Assembly (NCBI GenBank): GCA_964346545.1 | Contig: CAYFVR010000034.1 | Span: 1-24,138 of the forward strand | DNA from: CAYFVR01 sp964346545 | Lineage (GTDB): Bacteria > Desulfobacterota > Desulfobacteria > Desulfobacterales > Desulfococcaceae | DNA: 24,138 bases | Direction of reading: 5' to 3' | Part shown: positions 1-10,259 of the stretch, piece after piece | Layout of the letters: each line of letters starts with the position of its first letter | Numbering within the stretch: the stretch's first letter is position 1 | Made by a program: the position numbers and the translations under genes | Notes under the pieces: model-generated | Told to the model about the DNA's origin: nothing | Databases searched by the model: none | The model's input: the letters and a program-made list of their open reading frames with translations, nothing else

Positions 1-2009
<2,009 letters not shown>

Positions 2010-2029
2010 GCCGCCGCACCGGGATTCCC

Positions 2030-2350
2030 ATGAGTTCACAGACGCCGGATTTTGATGAACAGGTTCTGTCCGACACCGAGGAAGAGGAAGACGTTCGCGA
2101 GCCCTCCATGTATCGGGTGCTCCTTCACAACGACGACTACACCACCATGGAATTCGTGGTGGAGGTGCTGATGTTCGTCTTCGGCAAGTCGCCGGAGGAG
2201 GCCACCCGTATCATGCTCAACGTCCACCGCAAGGGGGTCGGCGTCTGCGGAGTGTTTACATACGAGGTGGCCGAAACCAAGGTGGACACGGTGGAACGGC
2301 TGGCCCGGGAGAACGGGTTTCCACTCAAATGTACGATGGAGGAAGAGTGA
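2030..2350 (+). CDS. clpS: ClpS, N-degron adaptor for ClpAP
   Basis: This 106-residue adaptor captures proteins with destabilising N-terminal residues and hands them to ClpA. A flexible acidic N-terminus (residues 7-24) precedes the core domain. The pocket residues known from E. coli ClpS are present at the same numbers: N34, D35, D36, T38, M40 (the gatekeeper that excludes beta-branched residues) and H66 in NVHRKG. Position 39 is Thr where E. coli has Pro. The start at 2030 gives the usual family length; the same frame is open far upstream but only as a shadow of secA. Only a weak GGGA lies before the start. The gene sits 20 bases after secA and 3 bases before clpA, which supports co-transcription and a joint function with ClpA. 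Confidence 0.95.
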   Translation: MSSQTPDFDEQVLSDTEEEEDVREPSMYRVLLHNDDYTTMEFVVEVLMFVFGKSPEEATRIMLNVHRKGVGVCGVFTYEVAETKVDTVERLARENGFPLKCTMEEE

Positions 2351-2353
2351 ATC

Positions 2354-4624
<2,271 letters not shown>

Positions 4625-4657
4625 CGGCCGGAAAAGGATCGGATCGTTCACCCCCTC

Positions 4658-5437
4658 ATGCCGGTGTTTCAGCTCTCCCACAAAATCGGTTTTCCGCCGC
4701 CCCATCTCGCCGAGCGCGAAGGGTTGCTGGCCATCGGAGGCGACCTCAGCGAAGAGCGGCTGTTGCTCGCCTACCGGATGGGCATATTCCCCTGGTATTC
4801 GGAGGACGACCCGATCATCTGGTGGTCCCCCGACCCCCGTCTGGTTCTCTATCCGGAGGAAATCCGGGTGTCCCGCCGACTGGCGCGGGTGATCCGGCAG
4901 GGGGTTTTTCGGGTGACCATGGACCGGGCCTTCGGAGAGGTGATCCGGGAATGCGCCCGGACCCGCCGGGAAAGCGGAGAGGGCACCTGGCTGGTGTCGG
5001 AGATGATCGAGGCCTACGAGCGGCTCTACCGCTCCGGTTTCGCCCATTCGGTGGAATGCTGGCAGGGGGGCAAGCTGGCGGGCGGACTGTACGGCGTCGC
5101 CCTGGGTCGGGCCTTCTTCGGCGAGTCCATGTTCATGCGGGTCTCCAACGCCTCCAAGGTCGCCTTCGTGAGCTTGGCCTGGCAGCTTCGGAAGTGGAAA
5201 TTTCCGCTGGTGGATTGCCAGGTCAAAACCGATCATCTGCTGCGGCTGGGCGCACGGGAGGTGCGGCGGCGGGTCTTTCTGGAACAGTTGGGCCGGGCCC
5301 TGCGGTTTCCCACCCGCCGGGGCCGGTGGCGGTTTGACGGGCAGGAGGATGGCGACGTCGTCGTGCCAAGCCGAACCGAATCCAACCCTCAAATTCGAAG
5401 AGGCCGGAAAACGCCGGCCAAAAAGGACGCTTCATGA
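4658..5437 (+). CDS. aat: Leucyl/phenylalanyl-tRNA--protein transferase
   Basis: Aat transfers Leu or Phe from aminoacyl-tRNA to proteins with N-terminal Lys or Arg, creating the destabilising residues that ClpS recognises. Recognisable motifs are YRMGIFPWYSEDDPIIWWSPDPR near the N-terminus, EGTWLVSEM, the glycine-rich GGLYGVALGRAFFGESMF, and a DCQVKTDHLLRLGA segment. The family usually has 200-240 residues; this one has 259 because of a basic, low-complexity tail (about 227-259, ending RRGRKTPAKKDAS) that is probably disordered. The gene lies 33 bases after clpA, and its stop overlaps the HIT gene start by four bases (ATGA), so translational coupling is likely. Assignment is firm; the role of the tail is unknown. 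Confidence 0.95.
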   Translation: MPVFQLSHKIGFPPPHLAEREGLLAIGGDLSEERLLLAYRMGIFPWYSEDDPIIWWSPDPRLVLYPEEIRVSRRLARVIRQGVFRVTMDRAFGEVIRECARTRRESGEGTWLVSEMIEAYERLYRSGFAHSVECWQGGKLAGGLYGVALGRAFFGESMFMRVSNASKVAFVSLAWQLRKWKFPLVDCQVKTDHLLRLGAREVRRRVFLEQLGRALRFPTRRGRWRFDGQEDGDVVVPSRTESNPQIRRGRKTPAKKDAS

Positions 5438-5766
5438 GCGAGGAATGTCTCTTCTGCGAAATCGCGGCGGGCCGCAAGGGAACCGAGTTCCTCCACGAAG
5501 ACGACCGGATGGTGGTTTTTCGGGACATCAACCCCCACGCCCCGGTTCATCTGCTCGTCGTGCCCAAGCGTCACGTCCGAAGCGTCAACGACATTGGAGA
5601 AGGGGACGTGGAGCTGCTGGGCCGGATGAATCTGACCGCCCGGGAAATGGCCCGGCGCGAGGGCGTGGCCGAATCGGGCTACAAGCTGCTCTACAACGTG
5701 GAGCGGGGCGGCGGACAGGTGATTTTTCATTTGCACCTGCACCTTCTGGGAGGCTGGGAACGCTGA
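5434..5766 (+). CDS. HIT-family (histidine triad, HINT-like) protein
   Basis: This 110-residue protein belongs to the histidine triad superfamily of nucleotide-binding hydrolases, in which HINT members split purine nucleoside phosphoramidates. It begins with the CLFCEI motif (C5, C8), typical of bacterial HINT/HIT proteins. It continues with FRDINPHAPVHLLVVPKRHV and ends with the triad HLHLH (H99, H101, H103) followed by LLGG. The length is standard. The start ATG overlaps the aat stop (ATGA), and the next gene begins three bases after its stop, so it is embedded in the secA-clp transcription unit. The natural substrate cannot be read from sequence. A functional link to protein turnover is only suggested by position. 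Confidence 0.92.
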   Translation: MSEECLFCEIAAGRKGTEFLHEDDRMVVFRDINPHAPVHLLVVPKRHVRSVNDIGEGDVELLGRMNLTAREMARREGVAESGYKLLYNVERGGGQVIFHLHLHLLGGWER

Positions 5767-5769
5767 TCC

Positions 5770-6528
5770 ATGGGGACCGGTTCGCGATTCTCCATTTTTG
5801 CCGCGCCGGGTGGCGCTTCGCCGAAAGCGTCCGCGGCATTCCCGTTTTTCCTCATTTGGCTCCTGGTCGTCTGCCTGCTCGGCTGCGGGCGGGAGTCGCC
5901 TTCGTCTCGGGCCGATTCGAGCGGCCCGGAAAGTTTCACCTTTTTCGACGTCGGCGCCCAAACGCTGCTGACCGATTCCGTCCGGGACCGGCTCCGGGCC
6001 CAACTGGGTCGCCCCGGCGTCTCTCGGCGCAATGTGCTGGACCTCGCCATTCGATCCCCCGAATTTTTCTCCGAGTATTTTCCCGGCCTGGACGACCTGC
6101 ATCGAAAGCTGAACGGAACCCGCGGCGCGCGGGTGGAGCACGACACCATCCGACTCGACTTCCGGCATGTGAACCGCGATTCGACCCCCTTCGACCGGGT
6201 GCAAATGACCTTTGACAACCAGACGGGCAAGCCGTTGCTTGTGCGCATTGAAACGCGCCGGGATGGCGAGACGGTGGCCGCGGCGCTGGCCGAAGCCCAC
6301 GGGCCGCCGCGCATCATCGACGCCGGGCCGGGGATTCGGCAGTCGAGGGTGTGGACGCGGGAAGGGGACGTGCTGGTCTTTTCGGTGGACGAAGCGGCCG
6401 CCGGAATTCCCGAGTACCGAATCGCCATTTTCTACGTCGACGGCCTCCGGCGGCTGGCGGGGCGGGAGGCGGCCCGCCGCGAGGCCCGTCGGGCCCGGGA
6501 GCGCGACGCCATCAACCAGGCGTTCTGA
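5770..6528 (+). CDS. Putative lipoprotein of unknown function
   Basis: I do not recognise a family for this 252-residue protein. A hydrophobic stretch (about residues 24-38) ends in LLGC with the candidate lipidated cysteine at 39, so a lipid-anchored envelope protein is likely. The stretch before the hydrophobic core is unusually long (23 residues). No alternative start codon exists between the upstream in-frame stop and the lipobox, so ATG 5770 is the only choice. The mature part has a helical section with RSPEFFSEYFPGLDDL, then a strand-rich section ending in RIAIFYVDGL, and a strongly charged Arg/Ala/Glu helix at the C-terminus. It starts three bases after the HIT gene, and the glutaredoxin-like gene follows by 22 bases. 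Confidence 0.8.
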   Translation: MGTGSRFSIFAAPGGASPKASAAFPFFLIWLLVVCLLGCGRESPSSRADSSGPESFTFFDVGAQTLLTDSVRDRLRAQLGRPGVSRRNVLDLAIRSPEFFSEYFPGLDDLHRKLNGTRGARVEHDTIRLDFRHVNRDSTPFDRVQMTFDNQTGKPLLVRIETRRDGETVAAALAEAHGPPRIIDAGPGIRQSRVWTREGDVLVFSVDEAAAGIPEYRIAIFYVDGLRRLAGREAARREARRARERDAINQAF

Positions 6529-6550
6529 TTTTTTCCGTCGGAGGTTCTTC

Positions 6551-6868
6551 ATGGCCGACAAACCGGTTCGCGTTTTCGCCCTTTCCACCTGCCACCATTG
6601 CAAGCTCATCCGCAAGATGCTGGAAAAGTATTCGGTTTCGGCGGAATATTTGGAACTGGATCACATGGAGGAGGACGAGCGAGACGCGGCCCTGGCCGAA
6701 ATGAAGGCCCGGGCCGGCGACCGGCCGGTGTTTCCCACCCTGTTCATCGGAGACGCGGTGGTGGAGGGGGCGCGGCGGGACAAAATTCTGGACGCCTTGG
6801 AAAACCAGGGGATTATGAAGCTGAGTTTCCTGGAGCGGCTGATGGCGATTGTGGCGGGGGAGCGGTGA
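6551..6868 (+). CDS. Glutaredoxin-like thiol-redox protein (CHHC)
   Basis: This is a small 105-residue thioredoxin-fold protein. After the first strand (VRVFALST) comes a CHHC redox motif (C14, C17). The thioredoxin-fold cis-proline region appears as RPVFPTLFIGD, followed by a VVEGARRDKILDAL segment matching the glutaredoxin helix. It probably reduces disulfides or glutathione/low-molecular-weight-thiol mixed disulfides in the cytoplasm; the in vivo reductant is unknown. The start is fixed by GGAGG at 6540-6544, six bases upstream of ATG 6551. A longer open frame extends upstream, but only as a shadow of the lipoprotein gene. It is the last gene of the run before the insertion that begins at 6869. 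Confidence 0.88.
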   Translation: MADKPVRVFALSTCHHCKLIRKMLEKYSVSAEYLELDHMEEDERDAALAEMKARAGDRPVFPTLFIGDAVVEGARRDKILDALENQGIMKLSFLERLMAIVAGER

Positions 6869-6870
6869 GG

Positions 6871-7001
6871 GCACTGGTTCAGTTGAATGGGAATCCAAAT
6901 AAAATCAAGAGGTTGGATCACAGAACCATTCCCGTGCAAACGTTTGATTTTTCGAGGAAATCACGCCCAGCCTACTTTTTCCCATTCAACTGAACTCGTG
7001 C
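6871..7001. mobile_element. 131 bp MITE-like element with 23 bp inverted ends
   Basis: The left end 6871-6893 (begins GCACTGGTTCAGTTG) and the right end 6979-7001 are inverted copies that match at 21 of 23 positions; the only differences are two adjacent bases near the outer end. The ~85 bp between them is clearly AT-richer than the surrounding genes and holds no credible gene. Size and terminal inverted repeats fit a miniature inverted-repeat element; a large hairpin in RNA is also possible. I found no clear target-site duplication. It begins two bases after the glutaredoxin-like gene stop and ends where an rpn-like fragment begins. Confidence 0.6.
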
Positions 7002-7283
7002 CTGAATGCCCTCGGCGATGAAAATGCAAGGAAGGTAGCCATGACGATTGCGGAAAGATTACGACAGGAAGGGAGAAGTGAAGGCTTTCAGAACGGTCAG
7101 TCTCAGATCATTTTGAAACAGCTGAAAAAGCGGTTTGGTTATCTTTCGCCTGCGATAGAGCGCAAACTGAATGAATCCGGGGTGGATGTTCTGGATCGGT
7201 TCGGCGAGTCCATTTTCGATTTTGAAAACCTGGAAGATGCGGAAAAGTGGTGGGAGGATCTTGAAAAAGGCGGAAATGCCTGA
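7002..7283 (+). pseudogene. 5'-truncated Rpn/YhgA-family nuclease remnant (DUF4351-like C-terminus)
   Basis: The readable part (ATG at 7041, 80 residues) begins MTIAERLRQEGRSEGFQNGQ and continues ILKQLKKRFGYLSPAIERKLNESG. This resembles the C-terminal segment (DUF4351-type) of Rpn/YhgA-like recombination-promoting nucleases and 'transposase_31' proteins. The same frame is open upstream of 7041 and reads LNALGDENARKVA from 7002, which looks like the continuing family sequence, so ATG 7041 is probably not an original start. The N-terminal PD-(D/E)XK nuclease domain is absent; the sequence to the left is the 131 bp inverted-repeat element. Base composition is AT-richer than the neighbours, consistent with acquired DNA. 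It could still be expressed as a short protein, but loss of the catalytic domain makes a pseudogene more likely. Family identification is from memory of the motif. Confidence 0.65.
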
Positions 7284-7296
7284 TCTGGATCTGTTG

Positions 7297-7396
7297 NNNN
7301 NNNNNNNNNNNNNNNNNNNNNNNNNNNNNNNNNNNNNNNNNNNNNNNNNNNNNNNNNNNNNNNNNNNNNNNNNNNNNNNNNNNNNNNNNNNNNNNN
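7297..7396. other. Assembly gap (100 N)
   Basis: There are exactly 100 unknown bases, the conventional length for a scaffold gap of unestimated size. The gap lies inside the repeat-bounded insertion, which is where a multi-copy element would break an assembly. Real content and length are unknown. Confidence 0.98.
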
Positions 7397-7418
7397 CTAT
7401 TGAACTGAACCAGTGCCC
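7397..7418 (-). repeat. Third, inverted copy of the terminal repeat
   Basis: Read on the minus strand this begins GGGCACTGGTTCAGTT, identical over 16 bases to plus-strand 6869-6884, and matches 20 of 22 bases overall. It therefore closes the right side of the 6869-7418 insertion as an inverted partner of its left end. It ends 12 bases before the next start codon (7431). Confidence 0.75.
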
Positions 7419-7430
7419 CGGAGCCTTCCC

Positions 7431-8129
7431 ATGCTCGACTTCCTGCTCCACTCCGCCAATTTGCCCTTTGCCATCGCGTTGGGCATCATGATCGGGATCG
7501 GCCTGCTGGAGGGAATTTCGACGCTCCTGGGGGCCGGCCTTTCCAGCCTGCTGGATTCCATCCTGCCGGATTTCGATTTCGACGTGGACATGGACGTGGA
7601 CGCCGACGCGGAGCTGGACGGCCTGGGTTCCGGCGGGGCGCTGTCCCACTTTTTCGGCTGGCTCCACGTCGGAAAAGTTCCGGTCCTCATTCTTTTCATC
7701 CTCTTCCTCTGCGGATTCGGGGTCGCCGGTCTGGTCCTTCAGTCCCTCACGTCCAATGCGTTTGGCTTCCTCCTTCCCCCCTGGCTGGCCGCCGTTCCCG
7801 CCGTTTTGGCCGCGCTGTTCGGGATGCGGTGGGCCGGCCGCCTGTTTATCCGCTGGTTCGCCACCGACGAAACCCAGGCCGTCTCCGAAAGCAGCTTCGT
7901 GGGCCGCATCGCCGTGGTCACCCTGGGGACGGCCCGGGCCGGAAGTCCCAGCCAGGCCAAACTGCGCGACGAGCACGGCCAGACCCATTACGTCATGGTG
8001 GCGCCGGAGGATGACGCCGAGGCATTCCCCGCCGGCGCGGAAGTGCTGCTGATCGGCCGGCAAGGGGCCGTTTTCCTGGTCGCCCCCAACACCACCGGCA
8101 TTTCGTTTCAGGACTTGGAATCGCTCTGA
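7431..8129 (+). CDS. yqiJ: YqiJ-like inner-membrane OB-fold protein
   Basis: This 232-residue membrane protein has hydrophobic segments at about 12-35, 83-105 and 115-132, followed by a soluble beta-rich domain (about 150-225, with SFVGRIAVVTLGTA and VLLIGRQGAVFLVAPN) of the OB-fold kind seen in YqiJ/NfeD-like proteins. Between the first two helices is a striking acidic run, DFDFDVDMDVDADAELD (47-63). ATG 7431 is preferred over GTG 7413 because GGAG lies at 7420-7423, seven bases upstream, and because 7413 falls inside the inverted repeat. The next gene is a flotillin, the classic YqiJ-YqiK pairing, so a role in organising membrane microdomains or envelope homeostasis is inferred. The precise function is not known from sequence. 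Confidence 0.82.
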   Translation: MLDFLLHSANLPFAIALGIMIGIGLLEGISTLLGAGLSSLLDSILPDFDFDVDMDVDADAELDGLGSGGALSHFFGWLHVGKVPVLILFILFLCGFGVAGLVLQSLTSNAFGFLLPPWLAAVPAVLAALFGMRWAGRLFIRWFATDETQAVSESSFVGRIAVVTLGTARAGSPSQAKLRDEHGQTHYVMVAPEDDAEAFPAGAEVLLIGRQGAVFLVAPNTTGISFQDLESL

Positions 8130-8145
8130 CGCCGCCTTCCTCATC

Positions 8146-8273
8146 CCCCCCTTTCTTAAAGGGGGGTCGGGGGGGATTTTCACCTACGACAGCGCGGTCG
8201 TCGATCATACATCGGCCTCCATGGCGGCGCTCAGACAATTGGCACGCCGAAATCCCCCCTTTAAAAAAGGGGG
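8146..8273. repeat. Pair of C/G-rich hairpins in inverted orientation
   Basis: Hairpin 1 has CCCCCCTTT (8146-8154) and AAAGGGGGG (8158-8166) around three bases, then TCGGGGGGATTTT. Hairpin 2 has CCCCCTTT (8255-8262) and AAAGGGGG (8266-8273). The block with GGGGGGATTTTC at 8170-8181 is mirrored by GAAATCCCCCC at 8249-8259, so the two hairpins face each other across ~70 bp. This looks like a small intergenic repeat element of the C/G-run type that is common in many bacteria. It lies between yqiJ and yqiK and could also act on transcript stability or read-through. Confidence 0.7.
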
Positions 8274-8304
8274 ACTTGAGAACCCCCAATAAAAGGAGTG
8301 CGTG

Positions 8305-10116
8305 ATGCCGAATTTCACCCTGATTCTCATGGTGGTCGGGCTGACCCTGTTCGCCCTGATCCTCATCGGGCTGATCCTGGCCAAGCTGTACGCCCGGGCG
8401 TCCAAGGAGATTTCCTTCGTCCGCACCGGCTTCGGCGGCCAAAAGGTGGTCATGAACGGCGGCACCTTGGTGATGCCGGTGTTGCACGAAATCATTCCGG
8501 TCAACATGAACACCCTGCGGCTGGAGGTGCGCCGAACCACGGAGCAGGCGCTCATCACCCGGGACCGGATGCGGGTGGACGTGCAGGCGGAGTTTTACGT
8601 TCGAGTGAAGCCCACCGAGGATTCCATCGCCAACGCGGCCCAGACCCTGGGCAAGCGGACCATGGACACCAAGGCGCTGAAGGAGCTGGTGGAGGGCAAG
8701 TTCGTGGACGCCCTGCGGGCCGTGGCCGCCGAGATGACGCTGGAGGAACTCCACGAAATGCGGGTGGACTTTGTCCAGAAAGTCCAGACGGCGGTGACCG
8801 AGGACCTGCTGAAAAACGGCCTGGAGTTGGAAACCGTCTCCCTGACCGCCCTGGACCAGACCGACCAGAGCTTTTTCAATCCCCAAAACCTGTTCGACGC
8901 CCAGGGCCTCACCAAGGTCACCGAGGAGATCGAGGAGCGGCGGAAGCAGCGCAACGCCATCGAGCAGGAAACGGAGGTCGCCGTCCGCCAAAAGAATCTG
9001 GAAGCCGAGCGGCAGAAGCTGGAACTGGCGAAGGAGGAAGAGTACGCCAAGCTCCAGCAGCGGCAGGAAATCGAAACGCGGATGGCCCAGCAACAATCCG
9101 ACATCGCCATGCAGCAGGCCGAGAAGGAGCGGGAGTCCAGCGAAGCGAAAATCGCCGCCAAGCGGGAGGTGGATCGGGCCCAGATCGTGGCCGAGCGCGA
9201 GGTGGAGGAGGCCCGGCTCCAGAAGGATCAGCAGATTCGGCAGCGGGAGATCGAAAAGGCCAAGGCGGTGGAAACGGCCGAGATCGAGCAGAAAAAGACG
9301 GTGGAGCTGGCCGAGCAGGACCGGGCCATCGCCATCGCGGAGAGGTCCAAGGCAAAATCCACCGCCAAGGCCGATGCCGACAAAGCCTTGGCGCTGGCGG
9401 TTCGCGCCGAGGAGCAGGTCAACACGGCGCGGGAGACCGAGATCGCCGAACGCCAGAAGGCCATCGAGCTGGTGGAGGCCAGCAAGCTGGCCGAGCGGGA
9501 GGCCATCGGCGTGACCACGGCGGCGGAGGCGGAGAAAAACGCGGCGGAAAGCCGGGCCGAGGCCCTGCGGCTGGAGGCGCGGGCCGAGGCCGACAGCGAA
9601 ATGGTCCGCGCCGAGGCGGCCAAGAAACGCTACGAGGTGGAGGCCGAGGGCAAGCGGGCCATGCACGAGGCGGAAAACGTGCTGACCCCGGCGGCCATCG
9701 AAATGCAGGTGCGAATGGCGCTGATCGAAAAAATCGAGACGGTGGTCCGGGAAAGCGTCCGGCCGCTGGAGGCCATCGAAAGCATCAAAATCCTCCAGGT
9801 GGACGGCCTGATGGGCGCGGCCAACGGAAACGGCGGCGGCAACGGCTCCGGCAACGTGTCGGACCAGATCGTCAACAGCGCCCTGCGCTACCGGGGACAG
9901 GCTCCGCTGGTGGACGCCCTGCTCAAGGAGTTGGGACTGGGAACCGGCGGCGATTTGGGGAGCCTGAAAACCTTGTTTGAAAATTCCTCGGCCGAATCGA
10001 CTTCCCCCGCCGCAAAGCCGTCGGCCGATTCCGATTCGGAAAGCCCCGCCGCCGGCACCGCCCCGCCTCCGGGGGATGGGCCGGAACCCAAATCGGAAAC
10101 CGACCCCGCCGGATAG
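8305..10116 (+). CDS. yqiK: YqiK-like flotillin (SPFH/band-7 protein)
   Basis: This is a 603-residue flotillin-family scaffold. An N-terminal membrane helix (about 5-27) is followed by an SPFH/band-7 domain (about 34-200, including the VRTGFGGQKVVMNGG entry motif) and a very long Ala/Glu/Lys/Arg/Gln coiled coil (about 205-470) as in flotillins. After a conserved LTPAAIEMQVRMALIEKIETV segment there is a Gly/Asn-rich spacer (about 507-520), a short helical region, and a Ser/Pro/Ala tail (553-603), probably disordered. Flotillins oligomerise and organise membrane microdomains. The start is ATG 8305, with AAAAGGAG ending at 8298, six bases upstream; GTG 8302 would be too close. It follows yqiJ by 175 bases holding the hairpin pair, so it may be separately or partly expressed. 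Confidence 0.92.
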   Translation: MPNFTLILMVVGLTLFALILIGLILAKLYARASKEISFVRTGFGGQKVVMNGGTLVMPVLHEIIPVNMNTLRLEVRRTTEQALITRDRMRVDVQAEFYVRVKPTEDSIANAAQTLGKRTMDTKALKELVEGKFVDALRAVAAEMTLEELHEMRVDFVQKVQTAVTEDLLKNGLELETVSLTALDQTDQSFFNPQNLFDAQGLTKVTEEIEERRKQRNAIEQETEVAVRQKNLEAERQKLELAKEEEYAKLQQRQEIETRMAQQQSDIAMQQAEKERESSEAKIAAKREVDRAQIVAEREVEEARLQKDQQIRQREIEKAKAVETAEIEQKKTVELAEQDRAIAIAERSKAKSTAKADADKALALAVRAEEQVNTARETEIAERQKAIELVEASKLAEREAIGVTTAAEAEKNAAESRAEALRLEARAEADSEMVRAEAAKKRYEVEAEGKRAMHEAENVLTPAAIEMQVRMALIEKIETVVRESVRPLEAIESIKILQVDGLMGAANGNGGGNGSGNVSDQIVNSALRYRGQAPLVDALLKELGLGTGGDLGSLKTLFENSSAESTSPAAKPSADSDSESPAAGTAPPPGDGPEPKSETDPAG

Positions 10117-10259
10117 ATCCGGCAACCGTGCGCCGGTCCACCCACTGGTGGCGAACCGGCGGCGGGTTTTCAACGTTCCCGCCTTCGGTTTTCCCGCAGC
10201 TACGACATTTCTTTCCCGGACCTGATCGGGACCCGACCCGGACTCGAAAGGAGAAGGCC

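Larger units (their letters stand above)
6869..7418. mobile_element. Repeat-bounded AT-richer insertion between operons
   Basis: The segment between the glutaredoxin-like gene and the YqiJ-like gene is bounded by inverted copies of a ~22 bp sequence (6869-6890 and 7397-7418). It contains the 131 bp element, the rpn-like fragment and the assembly gap. Composition shifts to AT-richer inside and returns to GC-rich outside. It may be one composite insertion or successive insertions of the same short element; the gap prevents a decision. No transposase catalytic domain is visible in the sequenced part. Confidence 0.55.

Noticed and set aside
6869..7418. Target-site duplication around the insertion
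   Set aside because: Flanks next to the outer repeats (GCGGTGA on the left, CGGAGCC on the right) do not match, so no duplication can be claimed.
6871..7418. Three related repeats as a possible CRISPR array
   Set aside because: The copies are inverted rather than direct, spacing is irregular, and there are no cas genes.
8298..9980. 560-codon open frame inside the flotillin gene
   Set aside because: Arg/Gly/Ala-rich out-of-frame shadow of the coiled-coil coding region.
10117..10259. Terminator between the flotillin and S9 peptidase genes
   Set aside because: Only short imperfect stems (for example CCACC/GGTGG) and no T tract; too weak to call.
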